NCBI GenBank assembly: GCA_002314145.1
Contig: DCCG01000028.1
Location: 91,403 to 155,402 of the forward strand
Length of the DNA stretch: 64,000 nt
Direction: 5' to 3'
Source: Thalassolituus sp. UBA1087
Lineage (GTDB): Bacteria > Pseudomonadota > Gammaproteobacteria > Pseudomonadales > Oceanobacteraceae
Each line of letters begins with the position of its first letter. The first letter of the stretch is position 1. This document shows, in pieces, positions 1-8,517 of this stretch. Both the position numbers and the translations under genes were made by a program. The notes under the pieces were generated by a model. The model made no database searches, had not been told where the DNA came from, and was given only the letters and a program-made list of their open reading frames with translations.

Positions 1-206
1 TCAGTTTCAGCGCCGTCATTTGTCACAAACACCTCACCGTGCTGGAAAGGGCTCATGGTGCCGGGGTCAACGTTGATATAAGGGTCCAGCTTGAGCATGG
101 TGACCTTAAGGCCACGGGCTTCCAGAATGGCAGCCAGAGATGCAGAAGCGATGCCTTTCCCCAAAGAAGAAACAACACCACCCGTGACAAAGATAAAACG
201 TGTCAT
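1..206 (-). CDS. pyrG: CTP synthase, N-terminal part (cut by window edge)
   Basis: CTP synthase makes CTP from UTP, ATP and glutamine in the cytosol. Only the first 68 or so codons are inside the window; the rest lies beyond position 1. The reverse strand reads MTRFIFVTGGVVSSLGKG from the ATG at 206-204, which is the hallmark start of PyrG with its P-loop-like GGVVSSLGKG. It continues into LKLDPYINVDPGTMSPFQHG, the conserved UTP/ATP-binding segment of the synthetase domain. An imperfect hairpin at 247-278 lies in the leader, about 40 bases upstream of the start. The identification is firm. Confidence 0.97.
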   Translation of the reverse strand, partial: MTRFIFVTGGVVSSLGKGIASASLAAILEARGLKVTMLKLDPYINVDPGTMSPFQHGEVFVTNDGAET

Positions 207-601
207 AGAAGGTCCGCAAAAACGAGATTTAGAAGTCAAAACGGAAGGTCAGGCGCCTCCTTGGCGTCTTCCTGAACCCTCGCTCAAGATGGGAGGGCAG
301 AATACCAGAAGAGGCTATCCGGGTAAAACCAAAAGCGCCCGCATCGGGGATTTTTATGCGCTGGCTGACGGTGTGTTACAGCAGGTATCTGAGCTGCCGC
401 CCGCCTGATACCGGACCCGCGTGCCACCTGGGTACAAATCCGGCACAAAACCGGCGCAACAGCCATAGCCAAAAGACAGACAGGCGCGCAATAACCCGGG
501 TAACAGGACGTCACAGCGCGCAATACTTCACATCCCGCAAGGTGAAAAAAGCGCATAATCCGGCCCGGTCAGATCATGACTGTATTAACTAAGGATGTAA
601 T
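207..601. other. Intergenic region between divergent pyrG and lipoprotein gene
   Basis: No convincing gene is seen here. It must carry the promoters for pyrG (leftward) and for the lipoprotein at 602 (rightward). An imperfect hairpin (GGTCAGG at 247-253 against CCTGAACC at 271-278, with an inner CGCC/GGCG pair) lies in the pyrG leader. A CATAAT -10-like box at 554-559 is suitably placed for the rightward gene, but no good -35 box pairs with it. Short open frames in the region lack ribosome sites and family resemblance. Confidence 0.5.
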
Positions 602-1714
602 GTGAATACTGTTAAAACCGGCCTGATGGCCATTTCAGCCCTCTTTCTGGCCGCCTGTGCCAGTACCCCGAAAGACACAACGCCGCTTAATGAAACCAGT
701 GTCATCCGCTCTGAGTATCGCATGGATGGCGTTATTCTGCCGGCCGCCAAAGTGACGGAAGTCCGTTACACCCGCGCAGATCAGCAGCGTATTGATGAAA
801 AAACCGAATTCGACTCCTGGCTTGCCCGCCAGCTGGCCGGTGACGCTGAGTCACGCACCATCACCCGCCTCGACCGCAACCTGATCTGGTCACTGAACCC
901 GGACGAAGAAACCTACACCGAATGTCCGCTGACAGGCTGTGACACCCCCACACTGTGGGATGAAATCCGGGCGTCAGAAGAAGATGGCAGCATCAGCGGC
1001 GGCGAAGAGGAAGAAGAAGCTCCGGCGTTCGACCCCACCGGCGGTCAATCCTGCCAGCTGACCCCACAGAAACCTGTGTTCAAAGTTACCCCTAAAGCCA
1101 AAGGCCGGACCATCAATGGCTACCGCGCTGACCAGTATATTGTGAGCCTGGAAATCGCCATGAAAGACAAGGCCGGGCGTAAAGACACCAACCTGATCAC
1201 CATGGATTTCTGGGTCGCAGAAGAAGATGAAGGCATCCGTTCTGCGCTGGACATGGAACAAGAGTTCCGCGATGCACTGTACAACAAAATTAATCCGGAC
1301 AACCCACTGAACCGCTTTGTCAGCGCACAGATATATACGCTGCTGGCCAATATGCTGGCCGATTCTCCTGAACTGAAGAAAATCGCCAAACAACTGAATC
1401 AGATTCAGGGGTACCCGGTTTCGGTGAAAATGGAATGGTACAGTGAAAAAAATACCTGTCCTGAGGTCGTCGCCGCCAAAGAAGAGAAAAAAGAGGCCGG
1501 ATTCGATGTGAATGATCCGGTGGGATCACTGAGCAGTATGGCCGGTGGCCTGCTGTCCGGCATGGCTGAAAAGCAGGTTGAAAAACATTTCAAACCCAGC
1601 CCGGATAAACCCGTCCTGACTTATATTTATGAAGTAAAAGAAACCAGCACCCAGGCCCGTCACGACAGCCTGTTCAATGTACCTCATGGCTACAAACTGC
1701 AGGACCGCCGCTGA
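602..1714 (+). CDS. Uncharacterised lipoprotein
   Basis: A 370-residue protein of unknown function. The start is GTG at 602, with AAGGA at 591-595 as ribosome site. Residues 1-18 form a lipoprotein signal peptide ending in the lipobox LAAC, with Cys19 as the lipid-attachment residue; Ala20-Ser21 follow, so outer-membrane sorting is more likely than inner-membrane retention. The mature part is hydrophilic with an acidic run (GGEEEEE) near residue 135 and three later cysteines that could form disulphides. No enzyme motif was recognised. It stands alone: pyrG is divergent, and a strong terminator follows 27 bases after the stop. Confidence 0.8.
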   Translation: MNTVKTGLMAISALFLAACASTPKDTTPLNETSVIRSEYRMDGVILPAAKVTEVRYTRADQQRIDEKTEFDSWLARQLAGDAESRTITRLDRNLIWSLNPDEETYTECPLTGCDTPTLWDEIRASEEDGSISGGEEEEEAPAFDPTGGQSCQLTPQKPVFKVTPKAKGRTINGYRADQYIVSLEIAMKDKAGRKDTNLITMDFWVAEEDEGIRSALDMEQEFRDALYNKINPDNPLNRFVSAQIYTLLANMLADSPELKKIAKQLNQIQGYPVSVKMEWYSEKNTCPEVVAAKEEKKEAGFDVNDPVGSLSSMAGGLLSGMAEKQVEKHFKPSPDKPVLTYIYEVKETSTQARHDSLFNVPHGYKLQDRR

Positions 1715-1740
1715 TTCAGCACATGGCCCTGCGATCAATA

Positions 1741-1777
1741 AAAAAGCCAGCGCCGGTTCGCCAGCGCTGGCTTTTTT
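1741..1777 (+). terminator. Rho-independent terminator after the lipoprotein gene
   Basis: AGCCAGCGC (1745-1753) pairs perfectly with GCGCTGGCT (1764-1772) around a 10-base loop and is followed by a T run. An A run precedes the stem, so it may also serve the converging lldD-like gene. Confidence 0.9.
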
Positions 1778-1825
1778 AATGGTGGACTGCCGCTTTAACC
1801 GCCCGGCCGCAGAATACGGGATGCT

Positions 1826-2989
1826 TTATTCGTATTCAGAAAAATATCCCCGCGGGATCAACAGATTGTCACGATTCATCTGACGGATATCCTTTTCTCC
1901 GCACAGCGCCATGGAAATATCCGCTTCCTTCTGCATAACCTCCAGTGCCCGGGTAACCCCCTGCTCGCCCATGGCACCCAGACCATAAACATAAGAACGG
2001 CCTGCCATCGCGCCTTTGGCTCCCAGCGCCAGCGCCTTCAGTACATCCTGACCGGAGCGGATGCCGGAATCGATAAAGACTTCGGTTTTACCATCCACGG
2101 CTTCAACAATCGAAGGCAACATACGGATGGACGACAAGGCACCATCAAGCTGGCGGCCGCCATGATTGGACACCACAATCGCATCGGCGCCGAAGTCGGC
2201 GGCTTTGCGCGCATCGTCCGGATCAAGAATACCTTTCAGTATTAATTTGCCACCCCACATTTTGCGGATGGCCTCCACTTTATCCCAATCGAGACGCGGA
2301 TCGAATTGTTCTGCCGTCCAGCTGAGCAGTGACGACGCATCTTTCACGCCTTTGGCATGACCGACAATATTGCCGAAAAAGCGGCGCTTGGTCTGCAGCA
2401 TTTCAAGCCCCCACCCCCACTTGCTGGCCAGGTTCAGCATGGTGGGCAAGGTCAGCTTGGGTGGTGCCGACAAACCGTTTTTCAGATCTTTATGGCGTTG
2501 CCCAAGAATCTGCAGATCCAGGGTTAATACCAGCGCAGAACAGCCCGCGTTTTTAGCACGCTGAATAATGTCAGCAAGAAATTCCTGATCCCGCATCACA
2601 TACAGCTGAAACCAGAACGGACTGCTGGTGTGCTCTGCCACATCTTCAATGGAGCAGATCGACATGGTGGACAGAGTATAAGGCACACCGAATTTTTCTG
2701 CCGCCCGGGCCGCTTTGATTTCACCGTCAGCATGCTGCATACCAAGCATGCCCACCGGCGATAACGCCAGCGGAAACGAAACCGGCTGACCAATCATTTC
2801 GCTCGCCGTCGAACGGCCATCCATATCCACCGCGACTTTCTGGCGCAGGCGGATATCAGCAAAATCAGATGAATTTTCACGGAAGGTCTGTTCGCTATAA
2901 CTGCCGGACTCGGCATAGTCATAGAACATTTTAGGAACACGTCTGCGATAGATTCTGCGCAGATCTTCAATACAGGTAATGACAGGCAT
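1826..2989 (-). CDS. lldD: FMN-dependent L-lactate dehydrogenase (LldD-like)
   Basis: A 387-residue member of the FMN-dependent alpha-hydroxy-acid dehydrogenase family, which oxidises L-lactate or a related 2-hydroxy acid and passes electrons to the respiratory chain. The start is set at the ATG at 2989 (MPVITCIEDLRRIYRRR), because the frame upstream of it does not resemble the family. Visible hallmarks are the N-terminal DYAESG tyrosine region, the LALSPVGMLGM FMN-binding strand, and SNHGGRQLDG with the catalytic His and substrate-binding Arg, followed by DSGIRSGQDV. Length matches LldD. No lactate permease or lldR is adjacent, so the exact substrate is inferred; glycolate- or mandelate-type substrates remain possible. 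Confidence 0.85.
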   Translation of the reverse strand: MPVITCIEDLRRIYRRRVPKMFYDYAESGSYSEQTFRENSSDFADIRLRQKVAVDMDGRSTASEMIGQPVSFPLALSPVGMLGMQHADGEIKAARAAEKFGVPYTLSTMSICSIEDVAEHTSSPFWFQLYVMRDQEFLADIIQRAKNAGCSALVLTLDLQILGQRHKDLKNGLSAPPKLTLPTMLNLASKWGWGLEMLQTKRRFFGNIVGHAKGVKDASSLLSWTAEQFDPRLDWDKVEAIRKMWGGKLILKGILDPDDARKAADFGADAIVVSNHGGRQLDGALSSIRMLPSIVEAVDGKTEVFIDSGIRSGQDVLKALALGAKGAMAGRSYVYGLGAMGEQGVTRALEVMQKEADISMALCGEKDIRQMNRDNLLIPRGYFSEYE

Positions 2990-3096
2990 GGCTGAAACTT
3001 TATGCTGAAGAATTATGCTCCCAGTGTACCACTTCACCGGCGCACTCAGCAGCGCCACACCAAGACAGACTTTTCCAGCCAGTGGCGGCCTCCAGC

Positions 3097-3855
3097 TCAG
3101 ACCGGATTATCAATATCCACGAATTCGACATCCAGTCCGTATTCCGCCGCCAGATATTCTCCCAGCGCCTTCACCCCATAACGTTCAGTGGCATGATGGC
3201 CGGCGCTGAAAAAATGTGTTCCGGTTTCACGTGCCAGGTGCACGGCAGGCTCATTGATTTCGCCGGTTAAGAAAGCATCGATCCCGGCATCCACCGCCAA
3301 CTGCAGATAACTCTGTGCCGCACCGGTACACCAGGCAATCGTTTCGATGGTATCGGTCTCTTCACCGATATGCAGGGGCTCCCGTTGCAGGCATTCGCCT
3401 AACCAGGCGCAGAATTCTTTACCGCTCATCGGGCGTGGTAAACGGCCGATATTGCCCACGGATGCCGGGTCCGCTTCATTCAGCAGACCGTCGGTCTGCA
3501 GGTTGAGTACGTCGGCCAGCTGCGCGTTATTGCCATACACCGGATGCGCATCCAGCGGCAGATGGTAAGCAATCAGATTGATATCATGGGCCAGTAATGC
3601 CTTCAGACGCTCCTTTTTGATGCCGGTAACCCGAGCATCTTCGCCTTTCCAGAAGTAGCCGTGGTGAACCAGCAGAGTGTCAGCGTCCATAGCAATGGCG
3701 GCATCAATTAATGCCTGATTGGCTGTCACCCCGGTGACGATACGACTGACATGTTCCCGTCCTGCCACCTGCAGACCATTCGGGCAATAATCCCGGAAAC
3801 GGCTGGTTTGCAATAAAGTGTCAAGGTGCTTCAGAAGTTCCTGTCGATTCAGCAT
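3097..3855 (-). CDS. Nif3-like dinuclear metal centre protein (YbgI type)
   Basis: A 252-residue Nif3/YbgI family protein, often annotated GTP cyclohydrolase 1 type 2 homolog; the in vivo role is not settled. Metal-ligand motifs are clear: LLVHHG near residue 63, AYHLPLDAH near residue 96 and SAGHHATERYG near residue 220, which together bind two metal ions. Length matches the short bacterial form without the extra PII-like insert. It is divergent from the DegS-type protease, as is common in Pseudomonas-like genomes, and the two genes share the 80-base promoter region 3856-3935. Confidence 0.93.
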   Translation of the reverse strand: MLNRQELLKHLDTLLQTSRFRDYCPNGLQVAGREHVSRIVTGVTANQALIDAAIAMDADTLLVHHGYFWKGEDARVTGIKKERLKALLAHDINLIAYHLPLDAHPVYGNNAQLADVLNLQTDGLLNEADPASVGNIGRLPRPMSGKEFCAWLGECLQREPLHIGEETDTIETIAWCTGAAQSYLQLAVDAGIDAFLTGEINEPAVHLARETGTHFFSAGHHATERYGVKALGEYLAAEYGLDVEFVDIDNPV

Positions 3856-3935
3856 GATGGGCCTCGGGTCGGGTTCTGGTATTATTGGCTCTTTACTATG
3901 CCCGCCAGTTTATGTGCCCCGGGGAGGTTCGGCAA

Positions 3936-5108
3936 ATGCGTCCGCTGCAGTCACTCATTAATATTGTTCTGGTTCCTGCGCTCACCGGGCTTGCTGTAGC
4001 GCTGGCTGTGCTGCTGTGGGCCCCGGGCCAAAGCACCCCGGCACAGTTACCGGTGTCAACGGATAATAACACTGACGGCGGTACTGTCTCCGCTGGCGGC
4101 GTGGGTACAGGTCCGGTCAGCTACGCCGACGCCGTGGATAAAGCCGCCCCGGCGGTGGTGAATATCTACACCCGCAAGGTAGTGAAGCGCGAAACTCATC
4201 CGCTGTTTGATGATCCTTTCTTCCAGCGCTTTTTCCGCACCAACCCGGAGCCTAACGAACGTATCCAGTCCAGCCTCGGGTCCGGTGTCATCATGTCTCC
4301 GGATGGTTATGTACTGACCAATAACCATGTAATTAATGGCGCCGATCAGATTGTGGTTGCCTTACACGATGGCCGTGATGTTAACGCCAAAGTAGTGGGC
4401 ACCGACCCGGAAGCAGACCTCGCTGTGCTGAAAATTGAACTGGAAGCGCTGCCGTATATTCAGGTGAAAGAAGACACCAGTCTGCGTATTGGTGATGTGG
4501 TGATGGCGATCGGTAACCCCTTTGGCGTCGGCCAGACAGTCACCCTGGGCATTGTTTCTGCCACCGGCCGGACTGAGCTTGGTATTAACACCTACGAAGA
4601 CTACATCCAGACCGATGCTGCCATTAACCCCGGCAATTCCGGTGGCGCCCTGATCAACGCCCATGGTGAACTGGTGGGGATAAATACTGCTATTTATTCA
4701 AAAACCGGGGGCAACCAGGGCATCGGCTTTGCGATTCCGGCCTCGGTTGCGATGCGCACCCTGACAGATATCGCCGCTCACGGCACGACTATCCGCGGCT
4801 GGCTGGGCATTGAAGTGCAGGAATCGTCTCCCGAGTTACTGAAAGCTCTGGGACTACCGGAAGCGCTGACCGGTTTAATTGTTACCGGCATTTATGAAAA
4901 CGGACCCGCGGATAAAGCCAGCCTGAATGTCGGCGATATTCTGGTAAAAATTAATGGCGAAGAAGCCGATAATGCCCGCCGCGCCATGAACCAGATCGCT
5001 GCGCTGCGTCCGGGGGATGGCATCGACCTGGAATACATCCGCAATGGTAAAGTGAAAACCACACATGCCGTTGCCGGACAGCGGGAATCCCACTCCACGG
5101 TGGAATAA
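3936..5108 (+). CDS. degS: DegS/AlgW-type periplasmic serine protease
   Basis: A 390-residue membrane-anchored protease of the HtrA family. In the known pathway DegS/AlgW senses misfolded outer-membrane proteins through its PDZ domain and cuts the anti-sigma factor RseA/MucA to release the envelope-stress sigma factor. The ATG at 3936 is chosen because GGGGAGG at 3921-3927 lies before it. One N-terminal membrane segment (about residues 6-28) is followed by the trypsin-like domain with His131 (TNNHV), Asp161 (DLAVL) and Ser235 (GNSGGAL). A single PDZ domain occupies about residues 290-375, which separates DegS/AlgW from two-PDZ DegP/MucD. Confidence 0.95.
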   Translation: MRPLQSLINIVLVPALTGLAVALAVLLWAPGQSTPAQLPVSTDNNTDGGTVSAGGVGTGPVSYADAVDKAAPAVVNIYTRKVVKRETHPLFDDPFFQRFFRTNPEPNERIQSSLGSGVIMSPDGYVLTNNHVINGADQIVVALHDGRDVNAKVVGTDPEADLAVLKIELEALPYIQVKEDTSLRIGDVVMAIGNPFGVGQTVTLGIVSATGRTELGINTYEDYIQTDAAINPGNSGGALINAHGELVGINTAIYSKTGGNQGIGFAIPASVAMRTLTDIAAHGTTIRGWLGIEVQESSPELLKALGLPEALTGLIVTGIYENGPADKASLNVGDILVKINGEEADNARRAMNQIAALRPGDGIDLEYIRNGKVKTTHAVAGQRESHSTVE

Positions 5109-5146
5109 ACCAGCATCGTTTGCCAAGGTCAGTTCAGAGGAAAGAT

Positions 5147-5173
5147 GTCCGTATCAGGTTTTACGATACGGAC
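5147..5173. terminator. Hairpin between convergent degS and hisC
   Basis: GTCCGTATC (5147-5155) pairs perfectly with GATACGGAC (5165-5173) around a 9-base loop. Neither side is followed directly by a T run, so this is a terminator-like hairpin rather than a classic intrinsic terminator. It lies between the stops of two converging genes. Confidence 0.5.
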
Positions 5174-5209
5174 GGAAAAAACGGACTGAATTACCGTTGC
5201 AGAAGGCGC

Positions 5210-6268
5210 TTACAGCGACTGTAACGCATCGAGCAGAATCTGATTCTGCTCATCAGTGCCAATAGTAATACGCAGGAACTGAGCGATGCGTTCAGTTTTG
5301 AAGTGACGTACGATAATGCCCTGCTCACGTAGCGCAGCAGCAATGTCTGCCGCGTCTTTCTGTGGATGACGGGCAAACACAAAATTCGCCGCGGACGGCA
5401 GAACATCAAACCCCAGCGCCGCTAAACCGGCAGCAACCTGCTCACGACTGGCGATCACTTTATTGCAGGTTTCATGAAAGTACTCACGATCGTCAAACGC
5501 AGCGGCAGCGCCGGCCAGCGTTACACGATCCAGCGGATAGGAATTAAAGCTGTTTTTTACCCGCTCCAGCGCTTCGATCAAATCTTCATGCCCTACCGCC
5601 AGACCAACACGCATACCGGCTAACGAGCGGGATTTGGATAAGGTCTGAGTGACCAGCAGATTCGGGTATTTATTGACCAGCGCAATGGCGCTTTCGCCAC
5701 CAAAATCGACGTAAGCTTCGTCGACTAAAACAACACTTTGGGTGTTGTGCTGCAGCAGTTTTTCAATCGCAACTAACGGCAACAAACGCCCGGTCGGTGC
5801 ATTAGGATTAGGGAAAATAATACCGCTGTTTTCACCGCCGTTGATCAGGTCATCGACATCAATCTGAAATTCATCGTCGAGCGGAATCTGTTTGGCCTCG
5901 ATGCCATACAGACCACAGTAAACCGGATAAAAACTGTAAGAGATATCCGGGAACAGCAGCGGTTTGCCGTGCTGAAACAAACCGTGAAACGCGTGCGCCA
6001 GCACTTCGTCCGAGCCGTTACCAACAAACACCTGACTGGTTTTTACGCCGTAATAATCTGCCACCGACTGCTTCAGCTTATCGCCGTTCGGGTCAGGGTA
6101 TAAACGCAGATCATCTGTCAGTTCGGCCTGCATGGCCGCCACCGCTTTGGGTGACGGGCCATACGGGTTTTCGTTGGTATTCAGTTTTACCAGCCGCGTC
6201 ATTTTCGGCTGTTCACCCGGTACATAAGGCACCAGGTTTTTAACAAACGGACTCCACAGCTGGCTCAT
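5210..6268 (-). CDS. hisC: Histidinol-phosphate aminotransferase
   Basis: This PLP enzyme converts imidazole-acetol phosphate and glutamate to histidinol phosphate in histidine synthesis. The 352-residue sequence has the family marks: LNTNENPYGPSP at residues 29-40, the VDEAYVDF aspartate/tyrosine pair near 182-189, and the PLP lysine Lys212 in TLSKSRSLAG, followed by the phosphate-binding arginine MRVG. It lies five bases downstream of hisD, so hisG-hisD-hisC form one leftward transcript, the same arrangement as hisG-hisD-hisC1 in Pseudomonas. Confidence 0.96.
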   Translation of the reverse strand: MSQLWSPFVKNLVPYVPGEQPKMTRLVKLNTNENPYGPSPKAVAAMQAELTDDLRLYPDPNGDKLKQSVADYYGVKTSQVFVGNGSDEVLAHAFHGLFQHGKPLLFPDISYSFYPVYCGLYGIEAKQIPLDDEFQIDVDDLINGGENSGIIFPNPNAPTGRLLPLVAIEKLLQHNTQSVVLVDEAYVDFGGESAIALVNKYPNLLVTQTLSKSRSLAGMRVGLAVGHEDLIEALERVKNSFNSYPLDRVTLAGAAAAFDDREYFHETCNKVIASREQVAAGLAALGFDVLPSAANFVFARHPQKDAADIAAALREQGIIVRHFKTERIAQFLRITIGTDEQNQILLDALQSL

Positions 6269-6273
6269 TTGAA

Positions 6274-7578
6274 TCAGTCCTTAATGCGGAATTCAGCACT
6301 GCGGGCGTGAGCGGTGAGGAACTCACCACGAGCCAGAACCGACGCAGTTTTACCCAGCTCTGAGGCGCCATCAGCGGAGCACATAATCAGTGACGAACGC
6401 TTCTGGAAGTCATACACACCCAGCGGCGAAGAGAAACGCGCCGTCCCGGAGGTCGGCAGTACGTGGTTCGGTCCGGCGCAGTAATCACCCAGCGCTTCGG
6501 CAGTGTAACGGCCCATAAAGATCGCACCAGCGTGACGGATTTGCGGCAGCCAGCTTTGCGGATCTTCCACCGATAATTCCAGGTGTTCCGGCGCAATACG
6601 GTTGGCGATGGCAATGGCATCGTCTTTATCTTTCGCCAGAATCAGCGCACCACGTTCACTTAACGAGGTACGGATAATGTCTTCACGTTCCATGGTCGGC
6701 AGCAGTTTGTCGATGGAGGCTTTTACTGCATCGAGGAAACCGGCATCGGTACTGACCAGAATCGACTGCGCATCTTCATCATGTTCAGCCTGTGAGAACA
6801 GGTCCATGGCAATCCAATCAGCGTCGGTCTGGCCATCGCACACCACCAGAATTTCCGATGGGCCGGCAATCATATCAATGCCGACCTGCCCGAATACGGC
6901 GCGCTTGGCAGTAGCCACATAGATGTTGCCCGGGCCGACAATTTTATCCACGCCCGGCACGGTTTCAGTACCATACGCCAGCGCCGCGACCGCCTGTGCA
7001 CCACCGACGGTAAATACGCGGCTGACACCGGCGGCGGCTGCCGCAGCCAGTACCAGCTGGTTCAGTTCACCGCCCGGTGTTGGCACGACCATAATAATTT
7101 CCTGCACACCGGCAACGTGCGCCGGAATGGCATTCATCAGCACAGACGAAGGATACGCGGCTTTACCGCCCGGAACGTACAGACCCACACGATCCATGGG
7201 CGTTACTTTCTGGCCCAGCATGGTGCCGTCAGCTTCGGTGTAATCCCAGGAATCCTGTTTCTGTTTTTCGTGATAGCTGCGCACGCGCTCGGCTGCTTTC
7301 AGCAAAGCATCACGACGTTCAGCCGGTAATGAATCCAGGGCAGCCTGCAACTGTTCCTGATTCAGTTCCAGTTGTGCCATGGATTTCACATCCATACGGT
7401 CGAACTTATTGGTGTATTCGATCAGCGCCGCATCACCGCGGGTACGGATATCATAAATAATATCGGCCACGGTTTTCTGTACGTCAGCATCGGATACGGA
7501 CTCCCATGACAGCAGATCATCCATCTGCTGAGCAAAATCGTTCTGGGCGGAACTGAATCGACGGATTTCAATAGTCAT
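6274..7578 (-). CDS. hisD: Histidinol dehydrogenase
   Basis: This zinc enzyme oxidises L-histidinol to L-histidine in two NAD-dependent steps, the last steps of the pathway. The start is the ATG at 7578 (MTIEIRRFSSAQ), preceded by an AAGGAGAA ribosome site; the 434-residue product has normal length. Family motifs are YVPGGKAAYPSSVLM, the VGGAQAVAALAYGT segment, the long IAGPSEILV stretch, SQAEHDEDAQ with the zinc-ligand Gln/His, and APEHLEL with the catalytic Glu/His near residue 316. It sits between hisG and hisC with gaps of 10 and 5 bases. Confidence 0.97.
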   Translation of the reverse strand: MTIEIRRFSSAQNDFAQQMDDLLSWESVSDADVQKTVADIIYDIRTRGDAALIEYTNKFDRMDVKSMAQLELNQEQLQAALDSLPAERRDALLKAAERVRSYHEKQKQDSWDYTEADGTMLGQKVTPMDRVGLYVPGGKAAYPSSVLMNAIPAHVAGVQEIIMVVPTPGGELNQLVLAAAAAAGVSRVFTVGGAQAVAALAYGTETVPGVDKIVGPGNIYVATAKRAVFGQVGIDMIAGPSEILVVCDGQTDADWIAMDLFSQAEHDEDAQSILVSTDAGFLDAVKASIDKLLPTMEREDIIRTSLSERGALILAKDKDDAIAIANRIAPEHLELSVEDPQSWLPQIRHAGAIFMGRYTAEALGDYCAGPNHVLPTSGTARFSSPLGVYDFQKRSSLIMCSADGASELGKTASVLARGEFLTAHARSAEFRIKD

Positions 7579-7588
7579 TCTGTTCTCC

Positions 7589-8239
7589 TTATTTCTGTGC
7601 GTCGCGCTGACGTTCAACGGCGGCTTTCATCTGGTCAATAATCGGCTGAATCTGCGCGTGTTTTACTTTCATCGCCGCGCGGCCAGCCACCAGGCGTGAG
7701 CTGATCGGGGCGATCAGATCGCGGGCTTCCAGGCCATTGGCTTTCAGGGTGTTACCGGTGTCGACGATATCCACAATCATATCGGCCAGCCCCATAATCG
7801 GTGCCAGCTCCATGCCGCCGTAGAGTTTAATAATATCGACCTGACGGCCCTGCTCAGCGAAATAACGTTTGGCCACGTTGACGAATTTACTCGCCACTTT
7901 TAAACGCCCCTGTGGCATTTCTGCATCCTTCAGCGCCGCTGTCATCAAACGGCAGGTGGCGATATTCAGATCCAGGGGTTCGCACAGATTATCACTGCCG
8001 TATTCCATCAGTACGTCTTTGCCGGCGACGCCCAGATCGGCGGCGCCGTATTCCACGTAAGTCGGCACGTCGGTGGCACGGATTACCACCAGCTTAATAT
8101 GCTCATGGTTGGTATCGAAGATCAGCTTACGACTCTTTTTAATATCCTCGGCCGGATGGATACCGGCTTCCGCCAGCAGTGGCAGAGTGTCATCGAGAAT
8201 ACGCCCTTTTGACAGAGCAATGGTCAGTGGTTGAGTCAT
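7589..8239 (-). CDS. hisG: ATP phosphoribosyltransferase, short form
   Basis: HisG condenses ATP and PRPP in the first, feedback-controlled step of histidine synthesis. At 216 residues it is the short form (HisG_S), which in other bacteria is only active and regulated with the partner HisZ. HisZ is not in this window and is expected elsewhere. Visible motifs are LTIALSKGRILDD at the start, GAADLGVAGKDVLMEYG, and the PRPP-binding loop IVDIVDTGNTLKANGL near residue 155. It heads the hisGDC run. Its promoter should lie in 8240-8513, which also contains a palindromic repeat element. Confidence 0.96.
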   Translation of the reverse strand: MTQPLTIALSKGRILDDTLPLLAEAGIHPAEDIKKSRKLIFDTNHEHIKLVVIRATDVPTYVEYGAADLGVAGKDVLMEYGSDNLCEPLDLNIATCRLMTAALKDAEMPQGRLKVASKFVNVAKRYFAEQGRQVDIIKLYGGMELAPIMGLADMIVDIVDTGNTLKANGLEARDLIAPISSRLVAGRAAMKVKHAQIQPIIDQMKAAVERQRDAQK

Positions 8240-8355
8240 GAGTTGCTGATCCTCTTTTTTCAGCGTGTTTTCAATCAGTTTCAGTTCTTACAATAACAGG
8301 CTGTGATTTTTACGTTTAAAGGTGGCGCCTGCTCACCTCAATGGCAACGCAGGCC

Positions 8356-8517
8356 GTGAAAGCGTTGGCGAAGCAGGCAGCTTTCACTCTTTTACTGATA
8401 GCGTCGGCGAGGCCGGTGGAACAAGGCAAAAACAGGAGAGGAAGCGCAGTTTACTCGGGTAAATGAGCATTCCGAGCCTGTTTTTAACGCCGTTACGCCA
8501 ACGCAGGCAGCTATCAG
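8356..8517. repeat. Two-part palindromic intergenic repeat element
   Basis: Two imperfect foldback units lie side by side. The first is a hairpin with GTGAAAGC (8356-8363) against GCTTTCAC (8380-8387). The second is larger: CTGATAGC (8395-8402) against GCTATCAG (8510-8517), enclosing AAAAACAGG near 8428 against CCTGTTTTT near 8478, and at the tip TTTAC (8450-8454) against GTAAA. GC-rich words of the type GTTGGCGAAGCAGGCAGC recur in both units. The outer right arm includes the murA stop codon (8516-8514). It has the look of a REP/MITE-type element. A second copy was not found in this window. Confidence 0.65.

Noticed and set aside
7589..8239. HisG truncated at 216 residues
   Set aside because: This is the normal length of the short, HisZ-dependent form.
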